NCBI GenBank assembly: GCA_944386555.1
Contig: CALXBN010000018.1
Coordinates: 1-64,000, forward strand
Length of the DNA stretch: 64,000 nt
Direction of reading: 5' to 3'
Source of the DNA: an uncultured Ruthenibacterium sp.
Lineage (GTDB): Bacteria > Bacillota > Clostridia > Oscillospirales > Ruminococcaceae
Positions 43,156 to 52,245 of this stretch are shown piece after piece. Every line of letters begins with the position of its first letter. Position 1 is the first letter of the stretch. The translations under genes were made by a program, and so were the position numbers. The notes under the pieces are model-generated. The model did no database searches, was not told where the DNA came from, and saw only the letters and a list, made by a program, of their open reading frames with translations.

Positions 43156-44049
43156 TTACAGCCCGTTCAAATCAAAGGGCGGGGTGTACTCCTCCTTGGC
43201 GCTGCTTTTTTCCTGCATAAACCCTTGGCACAAACCAAGGTCCACAGCATAATTGACGGCTTGACGATATTCATAGGTGGAGATGCGCCGGGACAGCGAT
43301 TTGTGCTCAAAAGCCTTGTAAAAAGGGGTATACTGGCTCATCAGGCTCACCAGGAATCCCTCTTTCGGCAGCTCACGGGCCATAAAATCCAGTACAGCCC
43401 TGGTGTCGGCCAAGGCGCCGGGCAAGGCCAGATGGCGCACGATGACACCTTTCTGCAGGATGCCCTCACGGTCAAATACCGGTGGGCCGGCTTGGGCGCA
43501 CATCTGCCTGGCGGCCTCCGAGGCCACGGCAAAGTAATCAGGTGCGTGGGAATATTCCGACGAGAGCTCCGGTGAACAGTATTTCAGGTCGGTCAGCCAG
43601 ATATCTGCGACACCATCCAGGGCGGCGATCGTTTCGGGGGTCTCATAGCCGCCGGTATTGTAGACGATGGGGATGGCCAGCTGGGGACGGGCCAACGCCA
43701 GCGCCTCCAGCACCCAGGGAAGGTAATGGGTAGCCGTAACCAGATTGATATTGTGGGCGCCTTCCTCCTGCAGGCGCAGGAAAATATCCCGAAGCTGGGG
43801 CACGGTCAATTCTTTGCCAAAGTTTTCTGCGCTGATGCGGTAGTTTTGGCAGTAACAGCACTGCAGAGTGCAGCCGGAAAAAAATACCGTTCCGCTGCCG
43901 CGAGTTCCGGATATGCAGGGCTCTTCCCAGAAATGCAGTGCTGCCCGGGCGGCCCGCAGCTGCGGGCCGCCGCCGCACAAGCCGCGGGTACAGGTGCGGT
44001 CGGCCCCGCAGGCGCGCGGGCACAGCGTGCAGTGCGTGGGGATTTCCAT
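43156..44049 (-). CDS. Radical SAM protein, PflX / pyruvate formate-lyase activase-like
   Basis: A 297-residue radical SAM protein of the PflX-like group (AmrS-type relatives). It opens with a Cys-rich segment CTLCPRACGADRTCTRGLCG, then the radical SAM triad in FFSGCTLQCCYCQNY (CxxxCxxC), and TDLKYCSPELSSEYS. Members are often annotated as glycyl-radical activases, but the partner is generally not known, and no formate-lyase lies nearby. ATG 44049 is chosen as AAAGGAG lies 9 nt upstream. It is divergent from fbp around a long inverted repeat (44078-44124). Confidence 0.88.
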   Translation of the reverse strand: MEIPTHCTLCPRACGADRTCTRGLCGGGPQLRAARAALHFWEEPCISGTRGSGTVFFSGCTLQCCYCQNYRISAENFGKELTVPQLRDIFLRLQEEGAHNINLVTATHYLPWVLEALALARPQLAIPIVYNTGGYETPETIAALDGVADIWLTDLKYCSPELSSEYSHAPDYFAVASEAARQMCAQAGPPVFDREGILQKGVIVRHLALPGALADTRAVLDFMARELPKEGFLVSLMSQYTPFYKAFEHKSLSRRISTYEYRQAVNYAVDLGLCQGFMQEKSSAKEEYTPPFDLNGL

Positions 44050-44077
44050 GGATGAACGCTCCTTTTGGTGAAATTTC

Positions 44078-44129
44078 CACATTCAGTGTACCATATTTAC
44101 TTGAAATATGATACACTGAATGTGACAAT
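44078..44129. promoter_or_regulatory. Long inverted repeat and candidate fbp promoter in a divergent intergenic region
   Basis: CACATTCAGTGTA (44078-44090) C CATATTT - ACTTG - AAATATG A TACACTGAATGTG (44112-44124): 20 of 21 arm positions pair, around a 5-nt centre. A possible fbp promoter, TTGAAA (44101-44106), 17 bp, GACAAT (44124-44129), overlaps the right half. No T-run on either side, so an operator is more likely than a terminator. Confidence 0.7.
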
Positions 44130-44155
44130 AACCTGAAAGCAGGTGAAATAACACC

Positions 44156-46144
44156 ATGGAAGATGCCCAGAAAAAGTTTTTAACACTGCTGGCCAAGGAA
44201 TACCCCACGGCAGCGGCGGCTACTGAAGAAATTATCAATCTGCAGGCCATTTTGAAGCTACCCAAGCCCACCGAGCATTTTATGAGCGATCTGCACGGGG
44301 AATATGAAGCGTTTACCCATATCCTTTCCAATGCGTCCGGTGTCATCAAGGAAAAAGTGGACCGGGTTCTGGCCCCGCCCAACGGCAATGTGTCTGCCGC
44401 GGAACGGGCCGAATTTGCCACTCTGATCTATTACCCGGCCCAGAAACTACAGGAGATGAAGGCACGTCAGGAGGATCTGAACGCCTGGTATCGCCAGACA
44501 CTGATGCGCCTGCGGGATGTGTGCCGGGTGACAGAGTCCAAATACACCCGCAGTTTTGTGCGCAAGCGCCTGCCCAAGCGGTTTGCTTACATCATTGACG
44601 AGATGCTGCATGCCCATTTCGAAGATCATGATAAAGACGGCTATTATGACCGTATCCTCTCATCCATCATCGATACAGGCCGGGCTGACGACTTTATCAT
44701 TGCCCTGTCCGAACTGATCCGCAGGTTGTCGGTGTATCGCCTGCATATTGTGGGCGATTTGTTTGACCGCGGCCCGCGGCCGGATATCATTCTGGACGAG
44801 CTGCTGGCTCATCATGCGGTGGACGTACAGTGGGGCAACCACGACGTAGAGTGGATGGGGGCGGCGGCCGGAAGCCCGGTGTGCATTGCCAGCGTGATTC
44901 ACGTGGCGCTCAGCTACAATAATCTGGAGGCGCTGGAAGACGGGTACGGGCTGAATCTGAGACCGCTGGCGCTGTTCAGTGAGGAAGTGTACAAAGATAC
45001 CGATGTCTCAGCTTTTCGCCCGCGTCTGATGGAGGGCGGCGAGTACAGCCCGGTGGATTTGCTGCGCGTGGCACGGATGCACAAAGCCATTGCCGTGATG
45101 CTGTGCAAATTGGAATGTGCGGTTGTAAACCGCAACCCTGAATTCCGGATGGAAGACCGTGCGCTGCTGGAACGGGTGAATTTTACGGCTCAAACCGTCG
45201 TGGTGGATGGTGTGGAATACCGTATGCGCGACTGCGACTTTCCCACGGTGGATCCGGCACATCCATCCCGCCTGACCCCCGGCGAACAGGATGTGCTGGA
45301 CAAGCTGGTCCAAAGCTTTGCAGAGAGCGAGCGTCTGCAGCGCCATGTGCGCTTTTTGTATGCCAAAGGCAGTGTGTATCTGATTGAAAACAACAATCTG
45401 ATGTTTCACGGGGCTATCCCGATGGATGAATCCGGTGAGTTTGCCGAAATCACAGTGGACGGCATCACGTATTCCGGCCGCAGCTGGATGGAATACTGCG
45501 AACGGATGGCGCGGCAGGGCTATTTTGCGCCGGCGGGCAGTGAGGCGCGCCGGCGCGGCCAGGACTTTCTGTGGTATCTGTGGTGTGGGCGGCTTTCGCC
45601 TATTTTCGGACGGGACAAAATGGCAACTTTTGAGAAATATTTCATCGGGGAAGATGCCGCCGGCGTGGAAACCAAAAATCCCTATTACAGTTACATTGAG
45701 AGCGAGGACGCCGCAGTGGCAGAACGAACGGCACTGAAAATCTTTGCCGAATTCGGCTTGGACCCGGAGCGCGGCCACATTATCAATGGGCATATTCCCG
45801 TGCGGGCCAAGGCCGGGGAAAGCCCCATCAAGGCCGGAGGCCGCCTCATCGTGATTGACGGCGGATTCTGCAAGGCCTACCAGGGGCGCACGGGGATTGC
45901 CGGATACACATTGGTGTCTTCATCACACGGCCTCTCGCTGCGCAGCCACGGCCCGTTTGAAAGCATTCAAAAAGCAATCAGCACAAATGCCGATATCCTG
46001 TCCAGTGTGGATATGTTCGAATCACATACCCAGCGCATCTGCGTAGAAGACACGGACACCGGTGCCCGTTTGCGCGGGCGGATTGAAGATCTCAAACGTT
46101 TGGTGCGCGCTTATGCAGACGGTACGTTGACAGAGCAGGAATAA
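44156..46144 (+). CDS. fbp: Class III fructose-1,6-bisphosphatase
   Basis: A 662-residue Firmicute-type FBPase (FBPase_2, metallophosphatase-like), the gluconeogenic step from fructose-1,6-bisphosphate to fructose-6-phosphate. Metal-site motifs are IVGDLFDRGPRPD and VQWGNHDVEWMGAA, with GHIPVRAKAGESPIKAGG and VIDGGFCKAY near the C-terminus. The length fits the family (about 640-670). ATG 44156 is preceded by AGGTGAAATAACACC. Divergent from the radical SAM gene. Confidence 0.96.
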   Translation: MEDAQKKFLTLLAKEYPTAAAATEEIINLQAILKLPKPTEHFMSDLHGEYEAFTHILSNASGVIKEKVDRVLAPPNGNVSAAERAEFATLIYYPAQKLQEMKARQEDLNAWYRQTLMRLRDVCRVTESKYTRSFVRKRLPKRFAYIIDEMLHAHFEDHDKDGYYDRILSSIIDTGRADDFIIALSELIRRLSVYRLHIVGDLFDRGPRPDIILDELLAHHAVDVQWGNHDVEWMGAAAGSPVCIASVIHVALSYNNLEALEDGYGLNLRPLALFSEEVYKDTDVSAFRPRLMEGGEYSPVDLLRVARMHKAIAVMLCKLECAVVNRNPEFRMEDRALLERVNFTAQTVVVDGVEYRMRDCDFPTVDPAHPSRLTPGEQDVLDKLVQSFAESERLQRHVRFLYAKGSVYLIENNNLMFHGAIPMDESGEFAEITVDGITYSGRSWMEYCERMARQGYFAPAGSEARRRGQDFLWYLWCGRLSPIFGRDKMATFEKYFIGEDAAGVETKNPYYSYIESEDAAVAERTALKIFAEFGLDPERGHIINGHIPVRAKAGESPIKAGGRLIVIDGGFCKAYQGRTGIAGYTLVSSSHGLSLRSHGPFESIQKAISTNADILSSVDMFESHTQRICVEDTDTGARLRGRIEDLKRLVRAYADGTLTEQE

Positions 46145-46188
46145 ACGGGTTGGTTTTCCTGAAAACATTCAGAGAAAGAGAGGTTCTG

Positions 46189-47024
46189 ATGATGGATCGG
46201 TACTTATTGGCCCCGGCACACCGCTGCCCTTTGAGCGGGCCGAAAACTTTCGTCAGCTGGGGGGCTATGCAGGGGCCGGCGGAAAATATGTACGGCAGGG
46301 TGTGTTTTACCGCAGCGGCGCATTGTGCGAAGCGGTGACGACCCCGCACGACAGAGAGCTGCTGGAAAGCCTGGGCCTGAAAGTGATTTTTGATTTTCGT
46401 TCCCTTCAGGAAAAACGGCAGATGCCCGACCCGGATGTGCCCGGCGCCCGCAGGGTGGATTTTTCTGCCATCCAGGACGATTCCGGCCGGGATGTCAACT
46501 TTGACATTGCATCGTTCTTTTCAATGCCGGCGGATGAACTGGAACAGACATTTCATCTGATCCGCCAGGGCTATGCCCAGATGCCTTTCGGCAATCGGGC
46601 TTATAGGGCGCTGTTCGACGCGATGCTGGAAGGAGAGGTGCCTTTGCTGTTCCACTGTACGGCAGGCAAAGACCGCACAGGTGTGGCGGCTATGCTGATT
46701 TTGAGGGCCCTGGGCGTCAGTGACGCGAATATTATGGCGGATTATCTCAAAACCAATGAGTGCCGTATGAGAACCCGCGCGGCACTGACGGAAAAATTCC
46801 GCGCGGCGCTGGGCGGTCAGATGGATTTGGCCCGCCGGCGTATGGTGGACCTGATGACCGGTGTGGAAGCCGATGGCCTGCGTATGTCTATGGAGGCCAT
46901 CGACCGGCGCTATCCCGCCTTTGCGGACTATTTGCAGGCGGAGTACAGTATCGGCCCGGCCCAGCTGGAACGTCTGCGGGCAATGTATCTGGAAGATGCA
47001 GATTCCACTGCAGGACAAAAATGA
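46189..47024 (+). CDS. Tyrosine-protein phosphatase, 5' end frameshifted
   Basis: The main frame (reaching 47024) encodes a Y_phosphatase3-type enzyme with the P-loop HCTAGKDRTG (CX5R). The same frame continues upstream through PFERAENFRQLGGYA, the N-terminal signature of the family, to about 46206. However, it has no ATG, GTG or TTG before 46302. A good start, ATG 46189 (or 46192) with AAAGAGAGG upstream, is in another frame and reads MMDRYL before diverging. Restoring one base near 46204-46207 would join the two. Either a single-base deletion (mutation or sequencing error) has occurred or a shortened protein starts at GTG 46302, which would lack the NFR element. Follows fbp by 45 bp. Confidence 0.75.
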
Positions 47025-47048
47025 ATAATAGAAAAGGAGCAAGTGAAC

Positions 47049-47777
47049 ATGTCTACCCCACATAATGCCGCCAATCCCGGAGATTTTGCCAGAACTGTCT
47101 TGATGCCGGGAGACCCGCTGCGGGCACAATTTATTGCGGAAAACTTTCTGCGGAACGCGAAACTTGTCACCAGCGTGCGGGGCATGCTGGGTTATACGGG
47201 CACTTATCAGGGCAAGCCCGTCAGTGTGATGGGTTCAGGTATGGGAATGCCGTCAATCGGCATTTATTCCTATGAGCTGTTTACCCAGTATGGCGTGGAC
47301 AACATTATCCGCATCGGTTCAGCCGGCGCTTACAGCCCGGATGTAAAGCTGTATGATGTGGTGCTGGCTACAGCGGCCTATTCAGAGTCTACTTATGCGC
47401 GCACGCAGAATGGCGCATCGGGGGATATGGCCTATCCCAGTGAAACGCTGACAGCGGCGCTGCGCCGCAGCGCTGAACGCGCGGGTGTCCGCCTGATTGA
47501 AGGGGTGATCCACTCCTCGGATGTGTTTTATCGCACGGTGCCCAAGGGGCCTGACGGCAAGTTTTACTGGGAAACCCTGCGGGATGAAAAAGGCTGCCTG
47601 GCTGTGGAGATGGAGAGTTTTGCGCTGTTCCACAATGCAAAAGCAACAGGCAAACACGCTGCGTGCGTCCTGACGATCTCGGACAGCTTTTGTTCTTCTG
47701 AAGAGACCACGGCTGAAGAGAGACAGAAGAATTTTACTGATATGATGAAAGTGGCCCTGGGTACCGTGCTGGAGTGA
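47049..47777 (+). CDS. deoD: Purine-nucleoside phosphorylase, DeoD type
   Basis: A 242-residue hexameric-type PNP that cleaves purine (deoxy)nucleosides with phosphate. Motifs: MPGDPLRAQFIAENFL (phosphate site), GSGMGMPSIGIYSYELF, RIGSAGAY, and CLAVEMESFALF with SDSF (ribose and base binding). ATG 47049 has AAAGGAG at 9 nt; GTG 47043 is less likely. Overlap/adjacency with cdd suggests a nucleoside-salvage operon. Confidence 0.96.
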   Translation: MSTPHNAANPGDFARTVLMPGDPLRAQFIAENFLRNAKLVTSVRGMLGYTGTYQGKPVSVMGSGMGMPSIGIYSYELFTQYGVDNIIRIGSAGAYSPDVKLYDVVLATAAYSESTYARTQNGASGDMAYPSETLTAALRRSAERAGVRLIEGVIHSSDVFYRTVPKGPDGKFYWETLRDEKGCLAVEMESFALFHNAKATGKHAACVLTISDSFCSSEETTAEERQKNFTDMMKVALGTVLE

Positions 47778-47782
47778 AGAAG

Positions 47783-48205
47783 ATGCAGACGATTGAACGA
47801 GCAAAATTGATTCGGGCCGCATTGGCCGCGCGGGAATATGCCTATGCGCCGTACTCCCGTTTTGCAGTGGGAGCGGCGCTGCTTGGGAAAAGCGGAAGGA
47901 TTTATACCGGCTGCAATGTGGAGTGTGCTTCCTATGCGCCCACATCCTGCGCCGAGCGAACGGCCCTGTGTAAAGCCGTCAGTGAAGGGGAGCGTTCGTT
48001 CGCGGCCATTGCCGTTGTAGGCGCGCGCACAGACGGACCGGATGATGAAACCGTCACATCTCCCTGCGGTGTGTGCAGGCAGATGCTATATGAATTCTGT
48101 GACCAGGCAATGCCGGTGATCATGGCAAAGAGTGAAACACAGTATGTAGAGCGCTCGTTGGGAGAGCTGCTGCCGCTCGGCTTTGGCCCGGAGAAAGTCC
48201 GCTGA
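47783..48205 (+). CDS. cdd: Cytidine deaminase
   Basis: A 140-residue homotetrameric-type cytidine/deoxycytidine deaminase. Zinc and catalytic motifs SCAERTA (Cys and Glu) and PCGVCRQ (two Cys) are intact; APYSRFAVGAALL is the substrate loop. ATG 47783 has GGAG at 8 nt; a GTG at 47774 overlapping deoD (GTGA) is an alternative that would add three residues. Confidence 0.95.
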   Translation: MQTIERAKLIRAALAAREYAYAPYSRFAVGAALLGKSGRIYTGCNVECASYAPTSCAERTALCKAVSEGERSFAAIAVVGARTDGPDDETVTSPCGVCRQMLYEFCDQAMPVIMAKSETQYVERSLGELLPLGFGPEKVR

Positions 48206-48261
48206 AGAACAATTGCGCGGAGCTGTGGCCTGCGGAAAGCAGGTGCCAGTCCTCCCGGTGC

Positions 48262-48290
48262 TTGAAACTGCGAAAGAATTTTGTTATAAT
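48262..48290 (+). promoter_or_regulatory. Promoter of the BMP lipoprotein gene
   Basis: TTGAAA (48262-48267), 17-bp spacer, perfect TATAAT (48285-48290). Confidence 0.8.
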
Positions 48291-48357
48291 GTTGTAAGAT
48301 TTTTTGCGCAGAAGAAACCCATTCCGTTTCAAGCGGAAGAAAAAAGGGGAGACAGCT

Positions 48358-49434
48358 ATGAGAAAATTACTGGCACTGGTGATGGCTGCCGCAATGGGAA
48401 TGTCTATACTGACCGGCTGCAGCAGGCAGATGGCAGAGCTGGCGCTGATTACTGACAGCGGTGAAGTAGACGACGGTTCGTTTAACCAAGGGGCCTGGGA
48501 AGGATTGGTCAAATATGCGGAGGAAAAAGGGATCTCGCATCAGTCCATCCTGCCGGCCGAGGAGAGTGCCGATGCTTATCTGCAATCTATTGACACCGCG
48601 GTTGAAAACGGTGCGAAGGTCGTTGTTTGCCCGGGAAGCCTGTTTGCAGGGCCGATTGAAAGCGCAGCTTCTGCTGACCCGGATGTGGCGTTTATTGCAA
48701 TTGACTGTGCGCTGGATGACGCGCCTGCCAATGCTGTCGGTATTATTTATGCAGAGGAGCAGGTCGGGTTTCTGGCCGGTTATGCAGCGGTAAAAGAAGG
48801 TTACACCCGGCTGGGCTTTTTGGGCGGTCAGGTGCTGGACAGCGTGGTGAAATACGGCTACGGCTTTGTGCAGGGCGCAGAATACGCCGCACTGCAGCAG
48901 GGAATGGAAGCCGGTTCGGTACAGATTACGTACGGATATACCGGAGATTTTTCAGAGAGCCCGGAAAATGAAGCGGTGGCCGCAGCTTGGTATGATGCGG
49001 GAACACAGGTGATTTTTGCCTGCGGCGGCGCCATAGGGAACAGTGTGATGTCTGCGGCCGAGGCTGCCGGCACGAAGGTAATCGGCGTGGATGTGGACCA
49101 ATCTGCCGTATCCGATTCCGTGATCATCAGCGCAACCAAAAATTTGAGCGGTGCGGTCTATGATATGATTGAAAGCTTTTATAACGAAGAATTCCCGGGT
49201 GGCCAAACCCTGGTACTGGATGCAGCTTCCGGCGGCGTCTCCCTGACGATGGAAAGTTCCCGGATGAGCAAGTTCACACAGAAAGATTATGATACGCTGT
49301 ACGCGGCATTGGCCAACAATACCGACAACATTACAGCCAATATTGTGAATACGCCTGCCGCAGATGGCAGCGTATCCGGTGCCGGCATTCCGCTGAGCTG
49401 TGTGACGGTGAATGAAGTGGAGGCATCGGTATAA
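48358..49434 (+). CDS. BMP family nucleoside-binding lipoprotein
   Basis: A 358-residue surface lipoprotein of the BMP/PnrA (Med) family. The signal peptide ends with the lipobox LTGC (Cys at about residue 21). The core shows ALITDSGEVDDGSFNQGAWEGL, characteristic of purine-nucleoside binding proteins, VGFLAGYAAVKEGY and IGVDVDQS. AAGGGGAG precedes ATG 48358. No ABC ATPase or permease genes (NupA/B/C type) follow in the window, so the transporter partner must be elsewhere. Context with deoD, cdd and deoC supports nucleoside uptake. Confidence 0.92.
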   Translation: MRKLLALVMAAAMGMSILTGCSRQMAELALITDSGEVDDGSFNQGAWEGLVKYAEEKGISHQSILPAEESADAYLQSIDTAVENGAKVVVCPGSLFAGPIESAASADPDVAFIAIDCALDDAPANAVGIIYAEEQVGFLAGYAAVKEGYTRLGFLGGQVLDSVVKYGYGFVQGAEYAALQQGMEAGSVQITYGYTGDFSESPENEAVAAAWYDAGTQVIFACGGAIGNSVMSAAEAAGTKVIGVDVDQSAVSDSVIISATKNLSGAVYDMIESFYNEEFPGGQTLVLDAASGGVSLTMESSRMSKFTQKDYDTLYAALANNTDNITANIVNTPAADGSVSGAGIPLSCVTVNEVEASV

Positions 49435-49469
49435 AAAAGAATTCCAGTCTCTGAAGAAACAGCCCAATC

Positions 49470-49522
49470 AAACAGCCGGCCCCTGCAAATGCAGCAGCAT
49501 GTTTTGCAGGGGCCGGCTGTTT
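49470..49522. terminator. Bidirectional intrinsic terminator
   Basis: Perfect 20-bp stem AAACAGCCGGCCCCTGCAAA (49470-49489) / TTTGCAGGGGCCGGCTGTTT (49503-49522) between the BMP gene and the convergent Nudix gene. Confidence 0.9.
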
Positions 49523-49618
49523 GAGAGACGATGGAGCCGCAGAGGATGGCTGTGTGCGGCTTATGATATGTGTTTTGCAAAAGAGGGAAAAAGAGACGCC
49601 GGCGGATGGAGGGTAGGG

Positions 49619-50110
49619 TCACCGGCTGCAATCGTCTGTGCAGGCAGCCGGCCGCCCGTTGAGGATGGCTTGGAGCAGACAGCCGTCACGGTAGCACAGT
49701 TTCAGCGAGAAAAAAGGCGCATCTTCTGCCAGCAGGCGCAGAAAGATTTGATCGCCCTCCCACAGCGGCAGCGAGCACACCCGGGAAATAGGTACCCATG
49801 CCAGTTCTCCCTCGCTGCAGGTTTCCGTCAAATGGCCCGTGAACTCGTCGGCGGTATACAGGAACATATATTCAGTCGGCCATCCTTCATAGGCAAATGT
49901 AATAATTCCCCGAAGACGCCAGCTGGATACAAGCAGGCCGGTTTCCTCCCGGACTTCACGTACCAGACATTCTTCCGGGCTTTCCCCCTCTTCAAATTTC
50001 CCGCCGACACCGATCCATTTGCCCGCATTTTCGTCGCCTTTTTTCTTGGTGCGGTGCAGCATCAGGTAACAGCCGTCCTGCTGGATGTAACACAATGTGG
50101 TATTCTTCAT
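49619..50110 (-). CDS. Nudix hydrolase (MutT/8-oxo-dGTP diphosphatase-like)
   Basis: A 163-residue Nudix protein with an intact Nudix box: GGKFEEGESPEECL then VREVREETGL (GX5EX7REUXEEXGU). The start MKNTTLCYIQQDGCYLMLHRTKK resembles YtkD/MutX-type 8-oxo-dGTPases of Firmicutes. Start ATG 50110 with AGAGGTG upstream; the longer frame to 50206 runs into the deoC promoter. Divergent from deoC. Confidence 0.9.
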   Translation of the reverse strand: MKNTTLCYIQQDGCYLMLHRTKKKGDENAGKWIGVGGKFEEGESPEECLVREVREETGLLVSSWRLRGIITFAYEGWPTEYMFLYTADEFTGHLTETCSEGELAWVPISRVCSLPLWEGDQIFLRLLAEDAPFFSLKLCYRDGCLLQAILNGRPAACTDDCSR

Positions 50111-50132
50111 AGAGCACCTCTTTTCATTGGCC

Positions 50133-50161
50133 TTGTCAAGAAACCGCCGGCCTGCTATACT
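50133..50161 (+). promoter_or_regulatory. deoC promoter
   Basis: TTGTCA (50133-50138), 17-bp spacer, TATACT (50156-50161). Confidence 0.75.
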
Positions 50162-50193
50162 GAGATTATACCGAAACCGGAAGGAGAATTCAA

Positions 50194-50850
50194 ATGAACC
50201 CTGCAAATTATATTGACCATACGCTGCTGAAACCGACGGCTACCAGGGCGCAGCTCATTCGGGTGTGCGAGGAGGCAAAACAGTACGGGTTTGCCTCGGT
50301 GTGTGTGAACCCTTGCAATGTGGCTTTGGTTGCCGGCCAGCTGGCGGGCAGCCCGGTCAAGGTTTGCAGTGTAGTGGGCTTCCCCTTCGGCACGCACACC
50401 ACGCAGGTCAAACTGGAGGAGACGCGGGCAGCTTTGGCCGACGGCGCGCAGGAAATTGACATGGTGATCAATGTAGGCCGCCTTTTGGATGGTGACGAAG
50501 CGTACGTGCAGGCGGAAGTGCAGGCATTGGCTGAAGCCTGTCATCGGGCGGGCGCATTGCTGAAAGTGATTGTGGAGACCTGCTATTTAGAGGAAAGACA
50601 GATTGCCGCTATGTGCCGCATTGTGGAAGATACCGGTGCGGATTTTATCAAAACCAGCACCGGATACGGTACCCGCGGGGCCAGTCCGGAAGATATCCGC
50701 CTGTTCAAAAAATATCTGAAAAAACCGGCATTGATCAAGGCTTCCGGCGGCATCCGAACGGCGCAGGATGCCCAAATGTACCTGGAGCTGGGCTGTGCGC
50801 GCCTGGGAACCAGCAGCGGCGTTGCCATTGTCGATGGCTGGCAGGCATAA
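50194..50850 (+). CDS. deoC: Deoxyribose-phosphate aldolase
   Basis: A 218-residue class I aldolase splitting 2-deoxyribose-5-phosphate into glyceraldehyde-3-phosphate and acetaldehyde. Family motifs: IDHTLLKPTAT, EIDMVINVG, the Schiff-base lysine in FIKTSTGYG, and KASGGIRT. AAGGAG precedes ATG 50194. With deoD and cdd it completes catabolism of deoxynucleosides. Confidence 0.97.
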   Translation: MNPANYIDHTLLKPTATRAQLIRVCEEAKQYGFASVCVNPCNVALVAGQLAGSPVKVCSVVGFPFGTHTTQVKLEETRAALADGAQEIDMVINVGRLLDGDEAYVQAEVQALAEACHRAGALLKVIVETCYLEERQIAAMCRIVEDTGADFIKTSTGYGTRGASPEDIRLFKKYLKKPALIKASGGIRTAQDAQMYLELGCARLGTSSGVAIVDGWQA

Positions 50851-50903
50851 GCGCGGTGATACCCGCACTGCTTTGGGCTGAACATCTGAAAAAGGAACCA
50901 GAA

Positions 50904-50949
50904 AGCTCCCGGTACGGTGCGGCGGATGCACTGTACCGGGAGCTGTTTT
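50904..50949 (+). terminator. Intrinsic terminator after deoC
   Basis: AGCTCCCGGTACGGTGC (50904-50920) / GCACTGTACCGGGAGCT (50928-50944) with one mismatch, followed by GTTTTA. Confidence 0.88.
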
Positions 50950-50964
50950 ATCCGGCGGCAGGAT

Positions 50965-52245
50965 CTATCGGGAAAGGGGCAATGTAAGGGTAAATGTGGC
51001 GCCGCCGCCCGGCGTATCGGTACAGGTCAAATTACCTGCGTGCAGATGGGCCAGTTCCTGCGCCACCGAAAGGCCCAGCCCGAAGTGCGTGCGCTTTGTG
51101 CGGGATGCATCACCGCGGGCAAAGCGCTGGAATATCTGCTCTTTCCGGTCGGCAGGAATGCCGGGGCCGCGGTCAATGACGGAAATGGCCGCATGCCGGC
51201 GGCTGCAGCGCACGGCAATCGTGACATCCGTGCCGGATGGGGTGTATTCACAGGCATTGGAGAACAAAATCCCCAGCAGCTGGTCCAGGCGCTCCCGGTC
51301 GGCCCGGACAGAGGGAAGGCGGCCTTCCGGCAGATCCAGATGCAGCGTATGGCCTGTCTGCCGGCACAGGGCAAGCCAATGGTCGAACAAGCCGATGGCG
51401 AATCCTTCCAGTTCCACAGGCTGCAGGCTGACATGCCATGCACCGGTATCGCTGCCGGCTAATACCAGCAGATCATCCACCAGGCGCCCCATGCGCGCAG
51501 CTTCGCTGTCGGCGGCGCTCATAAACCGATGGACCTGCGCGGTATCTTCGGCCTGGCCGGCAGCAGATAGGCTGGCGCGGATGACGGCCAGCGGGCTGCG
51601 GAGCTCATGGCTGGCTGCGGCTATAAATTCATTCTGCCGCTGTAAGCTTTGAACGGTAGGGCGTAAAGCGCGCCGGACAACAGCCCAGCTGAGGACGGCA
51701 AGCCCAGCGATGCCTGCCAGAAAAATCAGCGCATGTCGCAGCGCCAGGCTGCGGCGCACAGCCAATTCTTCAGAACGGCTGTGAAGGATTGTGACGCCAA
51801 ATTGTTCCTGCCCCTGGGTCAAAATGCTGACGCTGGCCCAGTAATGCGCGCCTTTGCCGTCGGTTAGTGCCATATCCTGCACCTGGCCGGGATGCGCTGT
51901 ATCCACGCCCTGTGCGGCGGCCAGCTGTAGAGCGGTTTCCACCAGCCGGCGACGGGATTCGGCCGTCTGCCAGGCGCCAGGGAAGTACAGCGACGCCCCG
52001 TTGTCCGTGATGGAGATCACCATTTGGCCGGCACTCTCCAGTTCACTCAGGCGGCGGTCAGACAGGACGGCGTCCCGCGCCAGGCTGTTTATAACGTCCT
52101 GGATGTTCTGCTGGCGCACCATGCGCCGGTCACTTTCCATCTGCTCACAGAAAAGCCCGTATGTGACAAGCAGCGACAGCCCCAGCACCAGGGAAGTGCC
52201 TGCCGTAAACAGGGCAGTCAGCCGGCGCTGCAGATACCGGATCAT
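50965..52245 (-). CDS. Sensor histidine kinase of the ABC-cluster two-component system
   Basis: A 426-residue membrane kinase. Membrane segments at about 11-31 and 171-190 flank an extracellular sensor of about 135 residues that I do not recognise. The H box is ASHELRSPLA (H213), followed by N box NACEYTPSG, G1 DRGPGIPADRKEQIFQRF and G2 GLGLSVA. No HAMP domain is evident. Start ATG 52245 overlaps the response regulator stop by 4 nt. Its genomic partners are the divergent transporter genes at 53095-59679. Confidence 0.93.
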   Translation of the reverse strand: MIRYLQRRLTALFTAGTSLVLGLSLLVTYGLFCEQMESDRRMVRQQNIQDVINSLARDAVLSDRRLSELESAGQMVISITDNGASLYFPGAWQTAESRRRLVETALQLAAAQGVDTAHPGQVQDMALTDGKGAHYWASVSILTQGQEQFGVTILHSRSEELAVRRSLALRHALIFLAGIAGLAVLSWAVVRRALRPTVQSLQRQNEFIAAASHELRSPLAVIRASLSAAGQAEDTAQVHRFMSAADSEAARMGRLVDDLLVLAGSDTGAWHVSLQPVELEGFAIGLFDHWLALCRQTGHTLHLDLPEGRLPSVRADRERLDQLLGILFSNACEYTPSGTDVTIAVRCSRRHAAISVIDRGPGIPADRKEQIFQRFARGDASRTKRTHFGLGLSVAQELAHLHAGNLTCTDTPGGGATFTLTLPLSR

